This document shows, piece by piece, positions 1 through 6,542 of a stretch of 64,000 nt of DNA (its first letter is position 1; every line of letters starts with the position of its first letter). Source of the stretch: Oscillospiraceae bacterium (GTDB lineage: Bacteria > Bacillota > Clostridia > Oscillospirales > Acutalibacteraceae); the NCBI GenBank assembly GCA_031280825.1, contig JAITGE010000006.1, positions 1 through 64,000 on the forward strand, written 5' to 3'. The position numbers and the translations under genes are program-made. The notes beneath the pieces are model-generated. The model was not told the origin of the DNA, searched no databases, and saw only the letters and a program-made list of their open reading frames with translations.

Positions 1-62
1 ATAAAGCCCGATTTTACATACTCTCCCGCGCCACATTTCTTGCATATGATTTCTGTTTTCAT
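1..62 (-). CDS. Partial zinc-ribbon protein, possibly an IS1-type transposase N-terminus
   Basis: Only the first 20 codons lie in the window. Read on the minus strand from ATG at 62, the product begins MKTEIICKKCGAGEYVKSGF. The CxxCG pair followed by a YVKSGF-like stretch resembles the N-terminal zinc ribbon of IS1-type transposases, where such a motif precedes RYKCKxC. A good ribosome site (AAGGAG) sits 8-9 bases upstream, and a near-consensus promoter lies at 83-111. The family call rests on a very short sequence; any small zinc-ribbon protein would fit. If it is an insertion sequence, it would explain why the next gene lacks a clear start. Confidence 0.35.
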   Translation of the reverse strand, partial: MKTEIICKKCGAGEYVKSGF

Positions 63-82
63 ACTATCATCTCCTTGATAAT

Positions 83-111
83 AGTATATCACATTATCGT
101 TCCTTTGTCAA
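83..111 (-). promoter_or_regulatory. Sigma-A type promoter for the leftward zinc-ribbon gene
   Basis: On the minus strand TTGACA (106-111) and TATACT (83-88) are separated by exactly 17 bases. The predicted start near 76 leaves a short leader containing the AAGGAG ribosome site of the gene at 1-62. It reads away from the peptide cluster. Confidence 0.75.
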
Positions 112-137
112 CACTCCACAAAATTGAACCCATTAGT

Positions 138-545
138 ATGGACAACGGTTGTCGAGTCATTAACTCTCTTGTTCCGCTTGCAGAGGCACTTTTGTCATAT
201 TATAAAGGTAATATTTATGAGTTAACGACAGCATTATCCAATGTGGATTACTGTGACATTAATTATAGCTTTGCTAAAAAACAATTTGTTAAAATGAAAT
301 TATTTGAGCAAATATTAAGAAAAAAAGAAGGGATTGATTCAGCGTTAGATGGATATTTGAATCGGATTTACGACGTATCTGAGATTGATGAATTAGCGAG
401 GTTATTATTTAACAATAACTTTTACACTGAAGCTTTGGGAGTTGTTGAGCAAGCGCTAAAAAAAGGGAACTCAACAACAAAAATCAAGCGCCAATTATTT
501 AGATTGCTATATGATTTAATAAATAGCAAAAGACAAATTGTGTAA
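138..545 (+). CDS. Hypothetical protein, possibly 5'-truncated, at the head of the peptide cluster
   Basis: A 135-residue reading frame from ATG 138 that I do not recognise. It is mainly helical in character, and the segment FYTEALGVVEQALKKG resembles a TPR-like helix pair. An in-frame ATG at 75 overlaps the divergent promoter and is unlikely; neither start has a clear ribosome site. This suggests the gene is the 3' end of a longer protein cut by the element on its left. It ends 13 bases before the start of the HemN-like radical SAM gene, so it probably belongs to the same transcript. Confidence 0.5.
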   Translation: MDNGCRVINSLVPLAEALLSYYKGNIYELTTALSNVDYCDINYSFAKKQFVKMKLFEQILRKKEGIDSALDGYLNRIYDVSEIDELARLLFNNNFYTEALGVVEQALKKGNSTTKIKRQLFRLLYDLINSKRQIV

Positions 546-558
546 GAAAGGATATGCT

Positions 559-1653
559 ATGCTTCTAAAAGACTTGAACTCATCGAATAGCATAATAAAA
601 TCGCGCACTCTAAATTGTCTTGATGCAATTCTTGTTAGTCCAGCTATGAAGCAAAAATATTTCATATCAAAGTTTATTGGAGATAAATCATCGAGAAATG
701 TTCTTTACGTCCACACTCCCTTTTGTCCATCAAAATGCCTGTACTGCGATTGTTCATCATATGTACCAGCTGAAGCTGCTGAGATAAGTTTACATCTAAT
801 GGAAATACAAAATCAAATTATCGGATACCAAGGTATCTTTGATGAAGTGTCGTTTCAGCAGGTATATTTCGGTGGAGGTACTCCATCTATCTTAAATGTT
901 GAGCAACTTGAGTCATTGTTTAGCTACATCCCTAAATTCATTTCAATTCCGTTGAAATGTATTGAAGTATCCCCTACCACTGTGACAGATGAGCATTTAG
1001 AGTTGTTACAGAAATATCGTTTTTCGTTTATTTCAATGGGCGTTCAGTCTATTAATAGGTCTGAGTGTGCAAAATGGAATAGACCATATGTTAGTAGAAG
1101 CGAATTGCAAAATATTGCAGGGCACCTAATAAAATCAGAAATATATTTTAACATTGACCTTATATGTTTTCTGGATAAAGGAGATATCAGAGACCTTTAT
1201 GAGTTTGAAAAGAATTTGCGCTTTATACTAGCAGAATGCAATCCTTCATCAGTAACTATACATCAGCTGTATCAATCACACTTTACCATGGAAAGAACGT
1301 ACTCATTAATACAAGTATTACGTGACGTGTTGAATTGCCATAGTGATTATACGTGCGTAAATAGTCTTTTAGAAGATGGTGATCAATACTTTGACACTTT
1401 GCATCAAGCCGAATATAGATTAGCAACAAGAGATTTAGAATTTACGCATTATATGTGGAATAAGTTTGCTAGTATGCCTATAAAGGGTTATAATATACTA
1501 TCGTTAGGATATTCTAACCGGTTCCAGACTGTCTCAAATGCAGGCAACCTTTTATATCATCCAGGAAAAGACGCAATAAAGTTATTTAAGTATGATGATT
1601 TTATTGACAATGAATATTGTAGAATAAGAAAACAAAAAAGTCTTCCAATTTAA
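559..1653 (+). CDS. HemN/HemW-like radical SAM protein
   Basis: A 364-residue radical SAM enzyme. The 4Fe-4S binding motif CPSKCLYC (C56, C60, C63) is preceded by YVHTPF and followed by a GGGTPS motif (near residue 100), the layout of the coproporphyrinogen-oxidase-like HemN/HemW family. ATG 559 is preferred over TTG 538 because AAGAAAGGA lies six bases upstream. No heme genes are near; the next gene is a 35-residue Cys-rich peptide and two more radical SAM enzymes follow. The inferred role is a radical modification of that peptide, perhaps methylation or crosslinking, rather than porphyrin chemistry. HemN-like proteins in natural-product clusters have varied reactions, so the chemistry cannot be assigned. 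Confidence 0.85.
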   Translation: MLLKDLNSSNSIIKSRTLNCLDAILVSPAMKQKYFISKFIGDKSSRNVLYVHTPFCPSKCLYCDCSSYVPAEAAEISLHLMEIQNQIIGYQGIFDEVSFQQVYFGGGTPSILNVEQLESLFSYIPKFISIPLKCIEVSPTTVTDEHLELLQKYRFSFISMGVQSINRSECAKWNRPYVSRSELQNIAGHLIKSEIYFNIDLICFLDKGDIRDLYEFEKNLRFILAECNPSSVTIHQLYQSHFTMERTYSLIQVLRDVLNCHSDYTCVNSLLEDGDQYFDTLHQAEYRLATRDLEFTHYMWNKFASMPIKGYNILSLGYSNRFQTVSNAGNLLYHPGKDAIKLFKYDDFIDNEYCRIRKQKSLPI

Positions 1654-1718
1654 ATGAAAAGCTAAATAATCGGGTTATGCATGGAATTCAGGATATTTTA
1701 TAACAAGGAGGTGAGAAA

Positions 1719-1826
1719 ATGGATAAGTATGAAAAGGCCACATTCGAATATATCGAACTTATTCCGGATGAGGTCGTAGCATTGGGTTGTTGGAACTGTG
1801 GCGGATCTAGCGGCGGTAGTTGCTAA
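1719..1826 (+). CDS. RiPP precursor peptide, Cys-rich core
   Basis: A 35-residue peptide, too short for most gene callers, with a near-perfect ribosome site (AAGGAGGTG) six bases before ATG 1719. The N-terminal half is acidic and leader-like (FEYIELIPDEVVAL, residues 9-22). The C-terminal 13 residues, GCWNCGGSSGGSC, form a plausible core with Cys24, Cys27 and Cys35, one Trp, four Gly after Cys27 and three Ser. It lies between the HemN-like gene and the PqqD/SPASM radical SAM pair, the usual position of a precursor. Possible modifications are Cys thioethers (sactipeptide or ranthipeptide type), C-methylation by the B12 enzyme and Ser phosphorylation by the HprK-like protein. The cleavage site is not determined; the stretch before Gly23 is a guess. 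Confidence 0.85.
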   Translation: MDKYEKATFEYIELIPDEVVALGCWNCGGSSGGSC

Positions 1827-1898
1827 CATTTTCTAGCATTGGCCCCCACACTTAAACTATGAATTCTGTGCTTGCCATACTGGCGAAACCTGCAGTCG

Positions 1899-1938
1899 CA
1901 TCCCTGCTTTTGCGTTCATCTCCACAAAGGCAGGGATG
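1899..1938 (+). promoter_or_regulatory. Strong stem-loop between precursor and maturation genes
   Basis: CATCCCTGCTTTTG (1899-1912) pairs with CAAAGGCAGGGATG (1925-1938), 14 base pairs with one wobble and a 12-base loop. No T-run follows, so it is not a typical terminator. It lies after the precursor stop codon and before the PqqD start, where a partial terminator or an RNA 3'-end stabiliser would raise precursor output relative to the enzymes. That role is inferred. Confidence 0.6.
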
Positions 1939-1996
1939 TCAGACAAAATATCGTTTCAGCTATTCACAAATACTTATGCAGAAAGAAGAATTGATT

Positions 1997-2296
1997 ATGC
2001 TCAATAGTGAACTGGTTTTCAAAAAGCAAGATGGAATTGTAGTAACGCCACTGGATGACTGTTACTTGATTTTCCCCAATCACACAGATGAAACCAATAA
2101 GCCGTATCTATGTAAGGTCAATAAAACTGCTTATGCGATTTTTGAATATGTCGATGGAATTATGTCTGTCGCAGATATAATAGCGGTGATGATCAATCGA
2201 TATGACGAACAAAAGGCAGAAATAGAGGCGGATGTTTACGAAATTCTGGAGAATTTAGAGGACAAAAAAATAGTAAAGCGTCTTGCTAACAAATAG
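1997..2296 (+). CDS. PqqD-like peptide recognition protein
   Basis: A 99-residue protein of PqqD size. After an N-terminal strand region (LVFKKQDGIVVTPLDDCYLIF) comes VNKTAYAIFEYVDGIMSVADIIAVM, matching the family pattern of a hydroxyl or Asn-rich turn, aromatic helix and a short winged-helix-like segment. PqqD proteins bind the leader of a RiPP precursor and present it to a radical SAM enzyme. ATG 1997 is chosen; longer in-frame starts at 1859 and 1976 would add residues encoded by the stem-loop region and lack good ribosome sites. It is followed 53 bases later by a SPASM radical SAM gene, its expected partner. Confidence 0.8.
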   Translation: MLNSELVFKKQDGIVVTPLDDCYLIFPNHTDETNKPYLCKVNKTAYAIFEYVDGIMSVADIIAVMINRYDEQKAEIEADVYEILENLEDKKIVKRLANK

Positions 2297-2349
2297 ATCT
2301 TTCTAGCGCAACTTTTAGATTGCATCAAGATTGATTTGGGAGGTAGCAT

Positions 2350-3402
2350 ATGGATAACCAAGAATTTATTCAGTTTAAAGAAAATATGCTAGCTGCTGCT
2401 ACTAGTCATAACTATTTGGTGGCAGCAACAATTGAGTTAACCAATATCTGCAACTTTAAGTGCCATCATTGCTATTTAGGGGATAGAGAGCATAATACTT
2501 TAGATGTGGTTTTAGTGAAACGATTCCTTGATGAGTTAAAAGAACAGGGCTGCATAATGTTGCTTTTGACTGGAGGAGAACCCCTCTTGCATCCGCATTT
2601 CAAGGAAATATATATATATGCAAAGCAGAAAGGCTTTATTATTACTGTTTTTACAAACGGCTCGATGCTAAGTAAAGAATACATTGAGTTGTTTCTTTTG
2701 TATAAACCTTATTTGATTGAGGTAAGTCTATACGGGATTGATGTTGATTCATATGTTGCGTTCACAGGAGTTAAGGATTCATATTATAAAGTAAAAAGTT
2801 CCCTTAATCTCATGGCCGAAAATCATATCTCTTTTCGCTTGAAAACAATGTTAATGAAGCAAACGCTTCCATATATCCAAGGAATGGAGCAACTTGCCAA
2901 AATATATGATGTTCAATTCAGATGGGATAGTTATATCGTACCAACACTAAATGGAGACATCAATGTTTTGGAAAACCATTTACTTGACGAAGAAACAATT
3001 TGTACAGCCATATTGTCTAATAATGATTTGAGGACAATTGTAAAAAATAAGCTCGAAAGCACCGTATTGAATGATGAACAAGCAATACAAAGACTTTATT
3101 TTTGTGATGCTGGCAGGACAAATGTGTTTATAAGCTCAGACGCAAAAATGTCACTGTGCGTTATAGCAAGAGAGCCATTTTACGATCTAATAAAAGGTAC
3201 CATTAAAAATGGCAGGCAGGTTTTATATGAGTATTCAGAGCAACCGATGCCAGTTGATTATAAATGCAAGGGTTGTAAAAGAATTCAGTTTTGTAGATAT
3301 TGTCCATCTAAGTTTAAACTTGAATCCGGTTCAATCGCTCCTGTAGAACGGTATTGCAGAATAGCTGAAAGACTATATAATGCTTTGCAGGTGGAAATAT
3401 GA
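2350..3402 (+). CDS. Radical SAM/SPASM peptide maturase (PqqE-like)
   Basis: A 350-residue enzyme with a radical SAM core (CNFKCHHC, C34-C38-C41; TGGEP at 74-78) and a C-terminal SPASM-type region with C306, C309, C315, C318 and C336, plus a Cys near residue 257 (YFCDAG). SPASM domains hold auxiliary iron-sulfur clusters and are common in peptide maturases that form thioether or carbon-carbon bonds. ATG 2350 has GGGAGG upstream. Neighbours are the precursor and the PqqD-like protein, so it probably installs the main crosslink in the Cys-rich core. The next gene overlaps its stop, indicating translational coupling. Confidence 0.9.
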   Translation: MDNQEFIQFKENMLAAATSHNYLVAATIELTNICNFKCHHCYLGDREHNTLDVVLVKRFLDELKEQGCIMLLLTGGEPLLHPHFKEIYIYAKQKGFIITVFTNGSMLSKEYIELFLLYKPYLIEVSLYGIDVDSYVAFTGVKDSYYKVKSSLNLMAENHISFRLKTMLMKQTLPYIQGMEQLAKIYDVQFRWDSYIVPTLNGDINVLENHLLDEETICTAILSNNDLRTIVKNKLESTVLNDEQAIQRLYFCDAGRTNVFISSDAKMSLCVIAREPFYDLIKGTIKNGRQVLYEYSEQPMPVDYKCKGCKRIQFCRYCPSKFKLESGSIAPVERYCRIAERLYNALQVEI

Positions 3403-4298
3403 TAGTACAAAACTTTACAGTTTCCATTGGGGAAATTCTTATATCTTATCAATATGATAAAAGCATAATCGCAAAAGGCAACGAGCCGTTTGTTGCCTTT
3501 TTGACTCCACAATATATGCCTGACGGCAAGTCACATATAATGAATTACGTTTCTGTAGTAGATAAAATTCCGTCAGCAAACATTGATGTAGAAATGACTG
3601 CTTCAACAATCTACTGGAAAATGTGGACTGTCAGCTCTGGCTATCACATTGAATTTTTTAATAACGAAGGTCTGCTTACGAGTATTGTAAAAAGCAATAA
3701 CAATTTTACTGTTAACAAAATTATTATGTTGAGAGACATACTAAATTCAACCGTATTCTTGCCCTCCGATGTCCATGCTTTTTTGCTAATTGGTTACTTC
3801 GGTTTTCGTGACATTGGTTTATTTATTCACGGCTCTATGATTAGGTATCAAGATAAAGGAGTGATTTTTTCAGGGATTTCTGGTTCGGGAAAGAGTACAA
3901 TTTGTGCTCTAGCTTCAGAGTTTCTCAACCAAAAGATCATAACGGATGATAGAATTTTAGTGCGTTTTAATGATGGTGTTGAGTGTTATAGTACGCCATA
4001 TGACTGGAAAATAGAACGATGCAATAATATTAAAACTCACATGGGTTGTATTGTTTATTTAAAACACGGATCTTCTAACTGGATACGAAAACTGAGTTAT
4101 GATGAAAAAATGATGAAGCTCTTTTCGACAAATTTGCTGCCATTTTTTGTGCCAGAAGGAATGCTAAGAATAGCAAAAGCGTTCGACTTAATCGTAAATT
4201 CTGTACCTATTATCGAATACCATTTTAAACCAGATCGTAGTGCAATAGAGTATTTGTTATTATATTTAAGACAGAACACTTCTTGTTTCGGAGAATAA
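3399..4298 (+). CDS. HprK-like serine kinase domain protein
   Basis: A 299-residue protein whose C-terminal half carries the P-loop SGISGSGKST (residues 158-167) after IHGS, with an acidic pair (ITDDR, D183-D184) about 18 residues later. This is the signature of the HPr kinase/phosphorylase fold. The first 130 residues are not recognised and replace the usual HprK N-terminal domain. HprK-like proteins occur in lasso peptide and other RiPP clusters, and a few of them phosphorylate a Ser of the precursor. The core peptide here has three Ser near its C-terminus, so Ser phosphorylation is a reasonable but untested inference. The start codon overlaps the upstream stop. Confidence 0.75.
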   Translation: MIVQNFTVSIGEILISYQYDKSIIAKGNEPFVAFLTPQYMPDGKSHIMNYVSVVDKIPSANIDVEMTASTIYWKMWTVSSGYHIEFFNNEGLLTSIVKSNNNFTVNKIIMLRDILNSTVFLPSDVHAFLLIGYFGFRDIGLFIHGSMIRYQDKGVIFSGISGSGKSTICALASEFLNQKIITDDRILVRFNDGVECYSTPYDWKIERCNNIKTHMGCIVYLKHGSSNWIRKLSYDEKMMKLFSTNLLPFFVPEGMLRIAKAFDLIVNSVPIIEYHFKPDRSAIEYLLLYLRQNTSCFGE

Positions 4299-4300
4299 AA

Positions 4301-4738
4301 ATGAAAGTGACAATAGTTATCCCTCCTTACATTAATAAGGGCTACTATATGCCTGCGCTTGGCGTATATGTTTTAGCACGCAAATTGATGGATTTAGATA
4401 TAACCGTTAGGGTTGTAGACTACTCTTTTGACCTTATGACTGGGAAAATGATTGCTTCTTCTAGGATTTATAAGGAGTGTGCCAATGATATTTTAACTGA
4501 TAATCCTGATGCAATTTGCTTTTCTTGTAACTGTATGACAATTTTGCCAGCAATGCAGATATCGAAATTGATAAAACAGACTATGAATGTTCCAATTATT
4601 ATAGGAGGACCGATTGCCACAACAAGCGCAGATGAAATTCTAAAATATACTTGTGTTAATTATGTCATTGTGGGCGAAGGTGAAAACAGCCTACCAGAAC
4701 TAATATTGTCATTGCAAAAAAAAAAATTTGCAAAATAG
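4301..4738 (+). CDS. B12-binding N-terminal domain of a split cobalamin radical SAM enzyme
   Basis: 145 residues from ATG 4301 (GGAG upstream). It begins KVTIVIPPYINKGYYMPALG and runs through a Rossmann-like B12-binding pattern (NPDAICFSCNC, PIIIGGPIATTSADEIL, VIVGEGENSLPELI), exactly as in the N-terminal half of B12-binding radical SAM proteins. The frame ends at TAG 4736 just after an 11-A run. Removing one A joins it directly to the downstream frame in the expected order, giving LSLQKKNLQNRGIVLPD. The full protein would have about 587 residues. Either the gene is broken, the assembly has one extra A, or slippage yields the full protein. Confidence 0.8.
   Translation: MKVTIVIPPYINKGYYMPALGVYVLARKLMDLDITVRVVDYSFDLMTGKMIASSRIYKECANDILTDNPDAICFSCNCMTILPAMQISKLIKQTMNVPIIIGGPIATTSADEILKYTCVNYVIVGEGENSLPELILSLQKKKFAK
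4716..4726 (+). repeat. A11 homopolymer at the frame break
   Basis: Eleven consecutive A residues at the junction of the two halves of the B12 radical SAM gene. Runs of nine or more A are known sites of replication and RNA polymerase slippage. Loss of one A, or addition of two, restores a single reading frame. Confidence 0.9.
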
Positions 4739-6065
4739 GGGTATAGTTTTGCCTGATAATCAGATTAATTACTCAAGTTATAGCACCATTCCTGCATATG
4801 AATTAATGCCTTCCAAATCCGAAATCGAAAAAATAAATCGCGGGAAAGTTTTTATACCGTGTGAAGCTGGGCGTGGATGTTCTTTTAATTGCGCGTTTTG
4901 CTGCTCTAGTTCAATATGGAATAGACGTGTTGTGTTTTTTAACACAGATATCATTTTGAAGCAGTTAGATGAAATTAGGGCACGATACGGAGAAATAACT
5001 ATATATTTTACCTGCGACAATTTAATATATAATCATGATCTAATAGATTTTTTGTGTAAAGCCTTAAAAGGTAGAGAATTAAAATGGCAATGCAGAGGCA
5101 GGCTAGATATTGATTGTGACTATGAAAAACTATATAATTCTGGCTGTGAGATGATTATGGTTGGAATAGAATCAGCACAATCTAAAACATGGAAAAAAAT
5201 ACAGAAGGGTAGGTTCCCTGAAGATATTATAGCGAAAATATCTGATATTACAAACATAGGATTAGGTGTTACTGCTACTTATATTGTGGGGTTTCCTTTT
5301 GAAACAAGATTTGATGTATCGAACACATTATTACACGCCATAAGGGTATCAAGCAACCCAAATAGCGATGTGTCAGTTCACGCACTTACTCCTTTACCAA
5401 AAACTGCGATATATGATTCTTATCAGGATATACATTTCAATAATGGAACAGATTTAGTGCGAGGTCTGGAGTTTTCTGACGGCTTGCTTCCTATTGACGT
5501 TTCACTAATTAAGTCTGATGCAAACCTATTTCTTGGTTTCTATAGCTTTAACTGTGGAATAGATAATATTATTTCGATTGCAGAAACAGCAACAGCTCTG
5601 TGCAAGACATCGATTTTCACAAATGCTCTATTAGAATATTGCAAATTTACTATAGATGTCGTTTTTAATCTGTCAGAAGACTCATATGAGCAGGAAAAGT
5701 TGGAAAGAAAAATTATAACATTAATAGACACATGTGACTTCTTGAAAAACGAAGAAAAAATTGTTTTGCGCGAATTGTTTGAAATTGAAAGCTGTTTGAG
5801 AGGACTAAAACAACTAGACTTTGAGAAATTTGGTATGCCGCAACAATTCCATCTAGCAAGAGATGCTGGCTTTTTGGTTATACTGTGTTCATATAATTTC
5901 AGCAAAATATTTAATTCAAGATTATTTTCTTTTAGCATGAATATGTATGCTGGCGCAAACAGCTATGCTATTATTTTCAACCCAAGCAACAAAAAATATG
6001 TTCTTTTGAAAACAGGTACATCTATTGAAAACATTGTTTATTCAACTTATTTATTAAGGAAATAG
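4728..6065 (+). CDS. Radical SAM domain of a split cobalamin-dependent radical SAM enzyme
   Basis: 445 codons open from 4728; the first codon is only where the frame opens and no ribosome site supports an independent start. The motif CSFNCAFC (C51, C55, C58 counted from 4728) after CEAGRG binds the 4Fe-4S cluster. Downstream QCRGRLDIDCDYEKLYNSGCEMIMVGIESA and YIVGFPFET are typical of the BchE/B12-binding radical SAM group. Members methylate unactivated carbon or phosphorus or do other cobalamin chemistry. With the domain at 4301-4738 it forms one enzyme, likely the third maturase of the peptide. The last 200 residues are not recognised. Confidence 0.85.
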   Translation: MQNRGIVLPDNQINYSSYSTIPAYELMPSKSEIEKINRGKVFIPCEAGRGCSFNCAFCCSSSIWNRRVVFFNTDIILKQLDEIRARYGEITIYFTCDNLIYNHDLIDFLCKALKGRELKWQCRGRLDIDCDYEKLYNSGCEMIMVGIESAQSKTWKKIQKGRFPEDIIAKISDITNIGLGVTATYIVGFPFETRFDVSNTLLHAIRVSSNPNSDVSVHALTPLPKTAIYDSYQDIHFNNGTDLVRGLEFSDGLLPIDVSLIKSDANLFLGFYSFNCGIDNIISIAETATALCKTSIFTNALLEYCKFTIDVVFNLSEDSYEQEKLERKIITLIDTCDFLKNEEKIVLRELFEIESCLRGLKQLDFEKFGMPQQFHLARDAGFLVILCSYNFSKIFNSRLFSFSMNMYAGANSYAIIFNPSNKKYVLLKTGTSIENIVYSTYLLRK

Positions 6066-6069
6066 TTAT

Positions 6070-6522
6070 ATGAAAATGTTCCTATGTCAAGGTATAAGCA
6101 TGGACAAGTTAATAAGAGCTAATGATATCATTGTCGTGGATGAGTCTGTTTCTTTTAAGGCTTTTGATGTTATTGTTTTCTACTATAACGATGTTTTGTT
6201 CTGCCATAGATGTATGCTTAACTTTAAACATCGTGCAATTGAGTTTGGAGAGAACTCGAAATCACCAAAGTGGATTTCCAAGGAAAAGATGGTTGGCCGT
6301 TGTATTGGCATAATACGAGATCATGTATTTTACAAATGGGGGGATTTTTCTCGACAGTATTACGCTCTTCTTTGGATGATTCTTGTACTCAAAGTGTTAT
6401 TCTTTAAATTGCATCTAATATATGGAGGTCATTATGCGAAAATAATAAGCAAGTTAAATTCTCGCTTATGGATACATCAATGCAATTACCTGCTGCCTGA
6501 GCATTTTATGAAGTATGAATAA
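6070..6522 (+). CDS. S26 signal-peptidase-like protein with a His in place of the catalytic Lys
   Basis: A 150-residue protein. GISM (Ser10) matches the nucleophile box GxSM, FDVIVF the box-C strand, and CHRC (His46) the position where bacterial enzymes have Lys and archaeal/eukaryotic-type (S26B) enzymes have His. FGENSKSPKWISKEKMVGRCIG matches the GDNxxxSDSR..G region. Residues 103-122 form a probable C-terminal membrane segment. ATG 6070 has AAGGA upstream. The neighbouring exporters lack a C39 peptidase domain, so this protein is the best candidate leader protease of the cluster. That link is inference. Confidence 0.65.
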   Translation: MKMFLCQGISMDKLIRANDIIVVDESVSFKAFDVIVFYYNDVLFCHRCMLNFKHRAIEFGENSKSPKWISKEKMVGRCIGIIRDHVFYKWGDFSRQYYALLWMILVLKVLFFKLHLIYGGHYAKIISKLNSRLWIHQCNYLLPEHFMKYE

Positions 6523-6542
6523 AATCTCTAGAGGTGTTACAC

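Noticed and set aside
1859-1996. Longer N-terminus for the PqqD-like protein, or a second precursor peptide
   Set aside because: The added residues come from the stem-loop region, have no PqqD homology, and there is no ribosome site at 1859.
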